Assembly (NCBI RefSeq): GCF_030247185.1
Contig: NC_080572.1
Span: 36,870,383 to 36,934,382 of the forward strand
From: Malaya genurostris
Taxonomy: Eukaryota > Arthropoda > Insecta > Diptera > Culicidae
Reading direction: 5' to 3'
DNA: 64,000 bases
Within the stretch, counting starts at the first letter, position 1. Each line of letters begins with the position of its first letter. Below, piece after piece: positions 31,685-43,600 of the stretch. The position numbers were made by a program, and so were the translations under genes. The notes beneath the pieces were generated by a model that did no database searches, was not told the origin of the DNA, and saw nothing but the letters and a program-made list of their open reading frames with translations.

Positions 31685-34600
31685 CTGAAAATACACAAAA
31701 TTACTCATAATCATGGTAATAATAACTGTAACTCACATGTCGAAATAGTAAATAGAACAATGCTGCAGTCGCTCTTCGGTTGGTTGGACTCCATACACCC
31801 GGTATGTACATCTTAACACAATTTTCCTCGTCAGCCGTTTCTTTTGAAGATGTGCTTGGCGAAGGTTCAGGTAAAGTTACTGTTTTAGAAGTTCTTTTTG
31901 AGACTCGTTTGTTCACAATCGTCCAACTACCATCGTTTGGGTTGTAGATCATTTCTAGCGGTTCAATCATGGGCGGAATTGTTTTTTCCACATTTCCATC
32001 GGCGTCAACAATTTCGTTGGCGGTCGTTAAATACTGCACAAACTCTCCGATGACATCTTCCGGTGTGCGAGATACATCCTCTTGTAGCTTCCAGACATAA
32101 GCTTGAACATCCTTATAGAAGATTTGCTCGAAAACTTCCTCATCAAGTTGATTCTCACAATCGAAGTGTAGCACTTCGAGCATTTTAGGATTCAAGTGCA
32201 CCAATCGCTTCTCTTTGAAGTGTAAATCATGCTTCTCGGCATGTTCGTTTATTTTCTTGAACACTTCCTTATGAACGTGTGGCATGAATAAGGAAATACC
32301 CATATCGGGAATGTTGGTTATTATTTCATCTGTTACATGTGTGATATAATCTCGACGTTTTTTGATGGCCGCTTCCTTCTCAATTCTTTCGGCTTCTTGT
32401 TCGATAGCCTGTCGAGCATCTTCCCGTTCCTGCTCCTCCGGAGTCAACTCGTGCAGTTCATAGTATTTCCGTTCAACCTCTTCGGCGCGACTTTTCAGTT
32501 CAATGTCCAGCTCTTCCGTAATCAGATTAATAAGCTTCGGCACATTGGTACCGAACATGAGGTTAACAATTTTTCCATGCTGCGGATAAGTGGGGATTTT
32601 GATTTTTTAAGAGCTTTGATTGATTTTTCGAAAAATAAACGAAACGTCCTGTTTTGTTGTTGTTGCAATCAATTCTACATTGGTCAAAAAGAGCTTGAGC
32701 TTGAGCGACCACCCCTGGTTGCTACTCCGTTGCTGATCGTGATTAGCTGAAATTGTACAGGGAATTTCTAGATGATCCAACCTGGGACTGGTAAATCATC
32801 CTTCAATGTACATTTTCTGGTAATCCCAGAATTCATTGATCAGTACCGGCGCCGGCCAGGCCCGAACGTATATCGTCTAAGGAATGGGAAGGGATGTTAG
32901 TCCAACACTTGTTGTTACTAGAGGCCGTATATATTACTGCGCACTCCACAAGTGTCACGGGAGAAGGATATTTGTTAGTAAAAATTTCAGTATTGGTATT
33001 ATTCGCGCGCGACTCAGTATGTTTCGGTTTCAAGATGCTCGGATGCACCACTAAACTCACTGACTTCCCGAGTGAACGTTTCAACAATATCCTATATTGA
33101 AGTCCCGGGAAGTCTTGATTCACAGCTCTTTTTCGAGGAAACTGAAGAAAAATTTGCAATACTATCGCGTAAAGAATAAAAACTTTCCTATTTTTACCTA
33201 TTTTTACATTGTGTACAGCATTCTTTTTCATGACATTTAGCCTCGGACCGATTTTGGCACGGCTCGTTTTTGGCAACATAATCGTTCGAATATGACATAT
33301 ATAAACCAGATGATGGCAGAATTTTTTTTAATTATTTTGTTTTAAACTACTTACAGCAATAAATGCTGGAACAACATAACATCCATATACCATTCGAATC
33401 AGTTCGTCGAGATCAGCAAATGCGTGTGTGACAAATAACTTCAATTAATTTTCTCGGAAAATTTCTTTTCTACAAATTCAGATTCATACGAAAAGTCGTA
33501 TGCTCCCAAACAAAGTTCCTGCATTATGTTTGGTTCCGACCTCTGGTTTCGGAACTACAGGATGATATGTGAAACGAAATCAAAATTGTGTAACTCATTT
33601 TTCTTGAAGATGGCTGAACCGATCTAAGATGCAAATGAAATCTAAGAATCATCCAAGATTCAAATGAAAAGTTTCAAAGTTCTATAAAACATCTTGCTTT
33701 TCAGTCAGATCCAACTTCCGGTTTCGGGGATTGTATAAAAATGTCTATTCCACATAATTTAATCAGGTTTATCGGGTTAGCAGATTTGGATAGTCGATAA
33801 AAAAATTAACTTTTTTCAGTTTTAGTGGTATTCAGTTGTCGATCAGAAGGCACCTAAAAATTTAATTCGTGCTATGATCTCTCAAAGATGTCTTAACTGA
33901 TTTTCAAATGTTTTGAAACAAATGTAAAGTGTACAGCTACTCAGGTGAATTTATCTGACTTCGGCCATACCGCTTTTAGAATTCCGGTTCCAGTATAAAA
34001 TCGTTTCTCAAAGCTCAATCGTTTTCTCAAAAAAAGCCTAATCAAATTTCAGAAACAAAAATTTTAATTAAAACAAACTTATATACAAAAATTAATTATT
34101 TTATCCAATTATGACTTCCGGTTCTCGAATTACATGATGATGAATTTTTAAAATTCAAACCGATATAGAAGATGACAATCCCGAAAAGCTTCAAAGTTGA
34201 ATTCAAAACTGTTGTAATTTATTCGTCATATGGCCATACGAATCGGTTTGGGTTATGCTGGTTCCTGAATACCGGCTCTGGAAGTACCTTAAATTACCGT
34301 AAACTCTAGAGTGGAACTTACATATCATGGCATGTTTAATCGATTATCACACTTCTAGATTCAAATTCGATCCGATTTGCAGTTTCGACATTACAGAGTA
34401 ATGAGTGATTAAAATCTCAAATTGTCGCTTAAAACGAGGGTCATTAAAATAATGTCATGAAAACTTAAACACCGAAGAATATTCATGCAAAAAACACATG
34501 CGGATTGATAAAAATAGGTATCATCTCACTGCTAGGTGGATTAAACACGTTTTTGTAAATGAATTTACGTGATACAGAATAAACGAGTGAGTAGGATTTC

Positions 34601-37600
34601 GACAAATAGTTGATTCATTGCATTGACATGTTCTAAACAGTTGTTATAAAATCATTTTAAATCACCAAATAAAGGTCAACAGATTTCACGCGCGTCTTGA
34701 TTCTGTATTATTTCCGCTTTATTATCTTAATTATTTATTAAAATTATTGTTTGGTTATATTGGTTGATCTGGGCAGCCGGCTACCGAGAAAAATATAAAT
34801 TTATTGTTTGAAATATTAATATCAAGTGTTTTTTTTACTGTGTATTCAATATATCGATATATGTTATCTCTGTTAGTAACTGTTATTAACTCTGGTTGTC
34901 ATATCAATTTGGATTTGCGCAATAGTTGATTTTTATCATTCAATTTAATCCTGAAAGACAATCAATAACATGGAAGAAGAAAACATTCCAAATAAAACTT
35001 TTCTCCGAGGCTAGACGGAAATTGATAGGTGGAATGAAGAGATAATTTAGTAAAATAGAGTAATCAGAAGTGGAACATTGAAAATATCTGATAACTGAAA
35101 GGAAAAAGAAACTTCTGCAATTGTCACCTTTTACGACATGGAAGCAGGAACCCAGTGAATCTATTCTTGGTTTATTTTTTCCCGCCGGATTTCACACGGC
35201 ATCTAGGCTGGTACTGCCCGGAGAGAGATTATAGGTACTATCAATTTCCTAGTGGACCCCAGCCCCTTCAATTCTACATTGGTCAAAAAGAGACAACTAA
35301 GTACTAACAAGTTCCTATCTTATGCCTCCCTATTGTGACATTTGGCCAACAGAACGGGGTCGACTGGATGCTATCGCGTTCATAATAGTTCTATCGTCAA
35401 CCCATTATGTTCTAGCGTCTGATATATCATACGCAAAACTTCCTATATTTAAATGCATGTTTACTTTAGAAGTTTAATACCTAACAGTTTTACTAGAGCA
35501 CATGTTGATAGCTAACACTTCTAATTTCTTTGTATATTAAAATTGTTTTTAAGTGTCAACGTTTTATTTGCATTATAACCTTGCAAAGTTCACACAAATC
35601 ACCTAAGAAAGGTAAGCAACATATTTGTGTGAATCTTATGTTCGAAACCATAGATAATACTTCCATTATTTGACAAACAATTGCCAAAGATTCAAATTAG
35701 TTATATCAGAAGTGAAATTTCAAAAATATATGTTAAATAATAGAAAAATTGTTGTTAACATTTGAACGTATGATATATCATACGGTGGTATAATACAGTA
35801 GTATTTTTTCCAAAGCATATCGTTAACCGATAAACTAGAGCATCAAAATTTGATGATTAGTTGAAGTCTTTCGAAAATTTCTTGCCATCAGCAAATCAAA
35901 TTCATTTTGTTATATTTTCGAAATGTGGAATATCAAAAAATATGGCTGCAAAAAATAGTGATAAGGGTCCCTACTTTGAGAGTTAACTTAGAAAAGTAAG
36001 TTTGAATACCTCCAAAACTTATTAAACATTGGAAACACTATCAAATAAGCTTATGATACTCTCAACAAATCGTACAAATATCTCAAATATCATACAAATA
36101 CAAACAGGTAATCCATTTTCTTAAAAACGAAGAAATGGAAACGAATGAAGTTATTTTTTATCTTCGATTAGACAGATTTTAATCTTAAAGTCCTTCACCA
36201 CTTCGGGTCAGAAAAACCTTTTGACCTTGTGTGCGGGGTTGGGAATCGAACCCAGGTAGGCTGAAAGAAAGGCATCGACAAATGAAGCTGTTTATTGCAG
36301 CTTGCAATTCAATATATACAAATAATTATTTTATCAATAACAATCCGCTAAAAACTGAAACGAAGGTATATTTAGGACGAAATGCACCAAATATTTCTAT
36401 TTATATTGTGCCTTCATCTCCGATAGTGCTTCTACCGGTACTATTCGGAAGAAATTGAATCGTATATACAAATACCACTCTCAAAATATAGACATATCTC
36501 TTATAATTTTGTTTCTACTGAATTGTCCCAGCGTATGATATATCATACATAGGACAATTTCGTTTGGAAAAGATTTTTAATAGTGATTTGACATTTCCCA
36601 ACATCTTCAACACAAAATATGCTGGTATTGATGATATCTGCTCATTTGGTTCAAATTTGGGAATCCCTGGGTTATAATGGGTTAATAGTCCTTCGATTAC
36701 ATATTAGTAACAACGGAAAATAATCCACAAGTTGGACAAAAATTTAAGGCATCGCAACAACACGTACTGCTAAAAATAATTGTTGAGAAAAAAAAAGGTT
36801 TTCACGAAAATAATTCGCGGCCCTCGAACAACTACTTTGCGGACCCCTAGGGGCCTGCACACCACAGGTTGGGAAAAGCTGGTCTAAACAATAGTTTAAA
36901 CCCTTTCAAAAATGAATTGTAACACAAGAATGCCTATCTTGGTTGCTTCGATAACTTATTTTCGTTGTTTTTATCATTTGAATTCAATGCGTTTCATTTT
37001 TTTTTAAACCACTGTTTACTGCCTTACTGGGAAAATTACTAAAAAACTACTAGAAAGATTTTCAAAAAAAAATTTATATTGCCTTGGTGTATTTCTATAG
37101 AACACCATGTCCTTTTAAGTATTAAAAAAATTATAAATCTTTGTCATTCTCTGAACGAAAAAGAAAGAAATTATTTAAGTTTTATGTTACAGATTTTTCG
37201 AGATAAGATCCCTGTAGTAGGGCCCATTTGCTAAAAACATAATATTAAAATGCTGTATTGTCTTTTCCGAAAATATCACTCTTGTATTCGGATATAATAG
37301 ATAAACAAAGGAAAAAGTGACTTTTTAAATTTTTTTTAAATATTCAAAGTCGAGCTTTTTTCCTACGGATACTGTAGTGTATCCCTCCTTTCAAACTGAT
37401 TTGACGAATGTTTGAACTTGATTCAGATTCCGGAAATCGATATTTGAGGTCATTCCGTGATCCAAGATGGCAAATTCGGGTTTATTGAATGTATTTCTCA
37501 TGCTATGCAATTACTATGAAAACCGACTTTTAAGTTGATACCCGGAGGGCCGAATATCATATACCATGATAGTTCCATAAAAATATTGAGCTCCGACTCC

Positions 37601-40600
37601 CGGTTCAAAATTAGTAAAAAATCTCTTAGTTAGGCTCAAAACTGTTCCGATCTGTAGTTTAGGGCCACACGAACTTTTATACTGGTTATACTGGACCCGT
37701 CATTTATTTAAAATCGTCATTTAAATCGAATCGTAGAAAATCTAAAAATTCTTTCGAACTGGGCTCAAAACTGTTTCAGTTTATAGTTGTTATAGTTACT
37801 TCCTTTTTGCACGACGATGTGAAAATGTTTGCAGAACTTCTATAACTGCTAGTGCAACATGGACAAGTTTGTGATTTGCTGCACAGTTGTTTTAGGTGTA
37901 CCCAAAGTTGTTCTACAGTGATTTTGTCGGCAGTATTGTGCAATTCAACAGTCATAAGTTGAACTACCGATTTTATTATGTTCAAATTTTCAAATTGACT
38001 TAAGAAATTATCGTTTAGAATGAAAGACAATATACTCATTTTTCTAACAGTATCAAATATGCAAAGGAGATTTGAATAATAACTCAGATATAGTCGAAAG
38101 ATAAAGGAAACAAAGAGAACCTGTCAATTTCTTTGAGGCCCCTTCGAAATGTTTACGTCGAAATATTCGATTCGAGAAAACCCTCTAAGAAAAAAAAATC
38201 TAACAGAAGTCCTCCGTTGGTCCAATACGTTGAACCGTTGGTCCGGTAAGCAAAGCCTTGGTATTAACACATGGATCAATAAGTCCCGAGACTAAAGCAG
38301 AGATGGCGCTCGTAGTACACCAGTAACCACGTCTTTCTAGAGTACTAATCTTTGCTTGAAACGGGTCAAAATTTTAAGTCAATCCGACCAGAAACAGCTG
38401 AGTTATCGAGGTTGGAGTAGTCGTTTTGTAGTTTGTTTAAAAAATGAAAAAAACCGAGTTTCGTGTTTTGTCAAAACATTGTTCTTTATTGGGTAAAAAC
38501 ACCGTGCAAGCGAAACAATGGATTGAAAAATGTTATCCGGACTCTTGTCCATCAAAAGCAACGATTTGTCTTTGGTTCACCGAGTTTAAACGTGGTCGTA
38601 CCGACACAAATGACGCGGAACGCTCGGGTAGACCTGTGGAAGCCGTTACACCGGAAAATTTGAGTTAAGTGACAAAAATTATAATGAAAGATCGTAAAGT
38701 GAAGCTCCGTGAGATTGCTGAGATGACACAGATATCATATGGAAGTGTATTTACTATCCTTCATGAAAAATTGAGCATGAAAAAGGTTTTTTCCAAGTGG
38801 GTGCCGCGATTGCTTTCGATGGAACAAAATGCACCCTGCCACAAGTCGATGAAAACAATGGCGAAATTGAACGAATTGGGCTTTGATCTGCTTCCCCACC
38901 TCCCATATTCGCCAGATTTAGCCCACAGTGACTACTGGCTCTTTGCTGATCTTAAAAAAATTCTCCAGGGAAAAAGATTTGGCTCAAATGAGGAGGTCAT
39001 CGCTGAAACTGAAGCTTATTTTGAAGCGAAAGATAAATTTTTTTTATAAACATGGTATTGAAAAATTGGAAAAACGTTGGAACCATTGTATCACCCTAAA
39101 AGGTGATTATGTTGATGAATAAAAAAAGAATTTTGCAAAAAAAATTTTGTTTCCATTGTTAGTCTCGGGACTTATTGATCCATGTGTTACATTCCTGTAA
39201 CGGAATTTGACCTTCTGTTTCAACAGACTTCGCAGCCGATTCAGAGTGTACAGAACCACTGCATGGGTAGTCCTACGATTCTACTGACACTACGAATCCT
39301 TCCAGGTCGGGAACGTGAACGTCCAATAAATCGTCCAACGGGAGGTCGATTCGGGACTTTTGTTTGCCGGTTTTGAAACAGACCATTGAACCGAGCACCA
39401 TTTTTTTCGTTTAGACCCGGAATATAGAGGTATATTGTTGAGCGTTTTTTTAATATGAGAAATTGGATCCCCGATGGACCAGTTTTACTGGAGAATTTTG
39501 GAAGGTTCCAATTACCTATTTTTTGTCTTTCTCATAGCGATTATATTTTGTTGGTCGCTGAGCGTTTGTTGAACGGCATACTGCACGAAATAATCGTTCA
39601 GTTTGCAGGAACGGTTTGTTGTTGTTTTTATTGTTACAAAAATAGTGTGGAAATTGGGTGTTATCTTTATATAGAAAAAAAATTTGTTGTTATTCTACAT
39701 GAAGTAGAAGTTTTCTACATATATGTAGTGTTCATTAAAAACAATAAATGGTTAAAAACTTCCAAAATTCTCTAGTAAAACTAGTCTAACAGGAATTCAA
39801 CAATGGCTCAACAATGGACCTCTGATTGCCAGATTTGTTGAACGAAAAAATGACGCTCGGTGCAACAGTCTGTTTCAAAATCGGCAAACGAAGGTCCCGT
39901 GTTGGCCTCCCGTTGAACGATTAATTGGACGTTGATTGGACCAATGACACAACTTATTGTACCAACGAAAGACCACCATTGAACTTTTTTTTCTAAGAGG
40001 GAACAAACTGAACGAGTATTTCGTTCAGTATGTTGTTCAACAAACGCTCAACGCCCAACAAGATCTAACCGCTTTCTCAGTGGGAACTAATACCACTCTC
40101 TTGAACTTCTGAAAGAATTGAGGGAAGCTCTCAAAGTTTACGCGCCTGATAGACAGTTCAGTTGCTATAACTTCTCCGTCACCTAAAAGAAAAAGAAATG
40201 TAAATTTGCTCGAATTAAACCGTTGAGTATTTAGCATGTTTTTTGGGTGTTTTTGTTTTTTTTTATTTATAGAGATTCATTATTCTTGACTAACTTTGCC
40301 AAAACCCCCGCCCCGAAACTCAAGAAATTATTAGGGGAAACAGGGGCTAGACGTGGTTAAACTGGGTAGCCTAAATATTTTATAAACCTTCAATTATGTC
40401 CAGCCAGCGACTGGCATTGTAGAGAAGGTGGCAAGCGAATATAAATACACTCTCCTACTCAGTGCTTGAGCGGGCAATAGGTATAAAGTGAGAAGACTAG
40501 TGTTTGATGGACAAAGAAGATATTTGGATGTATGGTATCGGTCGGGTGACGGCCAGGAATCAATAATTCATCTTTTCTGTCAAGTTTTTCATTCATTTGG

Positions 40601-43600
40601 CTTCTCAAATATATGGCTACACTTAATCATAGTAAAACTGAACTTAGTTATGGCGGCTTTACGTCAAACCAACAAAAATTTATAAATCGCCAATATTGGA
40701 TGTTTTTATCAATTTCTAAAAAGTGTCCGATTTAACCCCGGTCTCCCCTATATTATTGAAACCAACTTCGAATTTTTTTGCTGGCTACGCGCCTGGTCAA
40801 AGCCGAATAATGTTTCACGTTTCAATAATTTATAATTTTTATAATTTGTAAGTAGTCACAGTGGCAGCAGTCCCTTGCTTTAGTTCTACATTGGACCCTT
40901 GATAAGATTTGCTTATATTTTAAATCAACACACAGACGTTCCTAGGCTATGGTGCCCACTTGGTCACTGTTTTTTTGTGTTGATTCAAACAGATTTTATA
41001 AAATTGTTGATAAGTGTGTTCATGTTTGTGTCTTATGAATTTAGTTGCTGTTTTCGTCATCATCGTGTATTTGTTTGTTTTATTTTTTTAATATGTATAT
41101 TGTACATACCTACATATATACGCACATATATACATAGCCATATACAAAGATAAATAGAGCACGCGAGGATACGCAGTGCCCCTAAAGAAAATTTGGAAAA
41201 TATCACCAAATACATATTATAATACGGAATGCTCTGATTATATTTCGTGGACACGTTTTGTACTATGCGGAACACCGGTCATGGTACAATGTCGGAGTGA
41301 CAGTGTAGTTTGATGAAATTTCTTTAAACTAGCAACGCTGAATGCTGAAAATCAATTCTCCATGGATACTGTGCATTATAATAATTTATTTGAATAATGG
41401 AGACTGAAGTGTCCATAATTCTCATTCAAATGTTTTCTAGGTTTCAATAATGAGTGAAAAACAATTTATGATTTTCAACATTTAGGATACGAAGGAAGAA
41501 ACTCAAATCTTGAGATGTTTGAGATAGACAATTAGCCAAAAGCTCATCGGCGGTTTAATTGAAATGCCAAAGAAAATTGTTTAGGGGAACTTTAAAACAA
41601 CATATCTGCAATATAATAAACCGTAACACAAAGTCATAGCTCTCATCTAATAATACAAAACGTAATTAAACCAATTTTTTTTCATTTAGAATTTGAAAAA
41701 TTAATAGTTTTCGTAAGTTTTTTAAATCCGAATATGGTGACTGCACTTTTTATCACTGGTGGCAAATTCGTTGAACGTCTGGTGTTCTGGTCGATTTATT
41801 TCTTGCCAATGAATTGCCGGAACTCTACAGTAGACGTGAACAACTTTTTTGTGCGGGTTTATTCATGCCTGACTCAGTTGAACGTTGAACGTAAACTGGA
41901 TAAAAGTGTATACAAATATCCCGAAAATACGCTCATGTACAAAACTACACCGTAGTGAAATGGTTTTACCCATCCAAAACAGTCAGCATCAATAAAATCA
42001 TCATCTAAACTCGAGATGATCAACATTATTGAGCTCAATTGGCAACAAGACCTTTTTTACCTTCCATATTTCATCAGACTTATTAGCGAAAAGATCGTTT
42101 ATGAAGTATGAGTTTCAAGGCTCTCAGAACACAAAGCCATTAACTTATACGAGTAAAAAAACTAAGAAAAAATAGAATGAGACAACGCAATCCTACCGGT
42201 CAATATCTGATATTGGCGGTTTTAAAAGAAAAAGACACACATTCGTATGGACTATCACAAAGTTCTTATAAAATCTTCGTGCAAATATGATTATGGTAAC
42301 TTAATTCTTTATCTAATACTTTGAAACAAATTACGAACATAGATATTTTTAAAACTAATTTGAAGTCGAAGTAGTGCATAGTAGATTCTATTGTGTTATT
42401 TGTAGTGATGTCAAGTTGTGTTATCACAAGCATTTACTAAGCACTTGGAAGTCGGATCCATATGGAATTCAGAAGTTTCATGAAGAACCATAGGTTCATT
42501 CGAACTTGAGTTTGTAAAAATTGATCAGGCCATCTCTGAGAAAAGTAAGTAGGTAATTTAAAATTAATAAAGGTGAAAAAATTTATTGCATTCTTCGTCA
42601 GTAAATAACCGTTAATTATAATAGCTTGTTAACATCGCGTTGTGGTCTTTTTGTTTTGTTGTTAATTTTCGTTATTCCAAATCTGAGGTCTGTATGTGTT
42701 CGTTACCAGGGGTCTCCGAATGTGAACTTTTTGATGCGGGAGAGTGTGGAGGACCAAAAAAATCAAACGGAAACCCATTACTACGGTTTAATGAAATTTG
42801 ACCCTGATCAGTGTGACTGACACAAAGATGACGCTATCATTATCAAATTCATATGACGTTTATGATGTACCATCTTTTAAAAGGGTATGTGTGAAATTTC
42901 ATAACATTATATTAGTCATTTTAAAAATGATGGATTCGAAATAATTTAGTGTGTTAATTTATCATTGAGGAAAAAATACTGTACAAGCTGAAGTAATGGC
43001 TGACAAAGTGGTATCAGGGCTCTACTCCATGGAAAAGAACCATTCGTTATTGGTTTGCTAGATTCAAATATTTAAACATTCCAGAAAACATCACAAAGTC
43101 TATAAATTATTATTAGTTGATATGTAACAATGGATGAAACATTGATCCATCACGTTACTCCAGAATCAAAACGATCACTGCAGCCAGCGAACAATGTCTG
43201 AAGCATCCAAAGGCCACAATAGTCAGCTGGGAAGGTTATGGCTTCAGTATTTTGGGAAGCACATGTCATACTACCATAGCATTTGAATGCAAAAATCATG
43301 AAAAAACTACCTTTTATGTCGAAAAAAACATTGTTTCACTAAGACAATGAACCGATTCACAAGTCGAGGATAAGGATAGTTAGGTTGAACGAATTACACT
43401 TCGGATTCACCGCATAGTTTAGACTTACCTCCTGTGACTACTGGCTATTCGCTGATCTAAAAAAAGGCTCGAAATTCAACTCAAATGAAGAAAAAATTGC
43501 TAAATGTGAATCATATTTTGAGACAAAAAACAAATCCTTCTACAAGCACGACAACGAAAAGTTAGAGAATAGTTGCAATGATTGTATTACCCTTGAAGGA

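Larger units (their letters stand above)
38185..40062. mobile_element. Fold-back element broken by nested insertions
   Basis: The right arm (39750-40012) read in reverse complement matches, in order, 38185-38240, then after a gap 39317-39520. Shared words are 'CCCTCT(T)AGAAAAAAAA', 'GTCCAAT(A/T)AATCGT', 'CAACGGGAGG', 'TTTGAAACAGAC' and 'AGAATTTTGGAAG'. Also, 39553-39612 is inverted to 40007-40062 ('GAGCGTTTGTTGAAC'). The left arm is interrupted at 38241-39316 by a Tc1-like piece that itself carries a mariner. No TSD could be fixed. Confidence 0.6.

Noticed and set aside
32558..32560. ATG at 32558 as the start of a separate minus-strand gene
   Set aside because: The frame continues upstream to an acceptor at 32580, and the thioredoxin exons at 45.6-46.1 kb join in phase and supply the missing part of the fold.
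42626..42820. 64-codon frame with a signal-peptide-like start
   Set aside because: It has no ATG at the front (TTG only) and lies beside a decayed mariner. A weak acceptor-like TATAATAG precedes it, but no partner exon was found.
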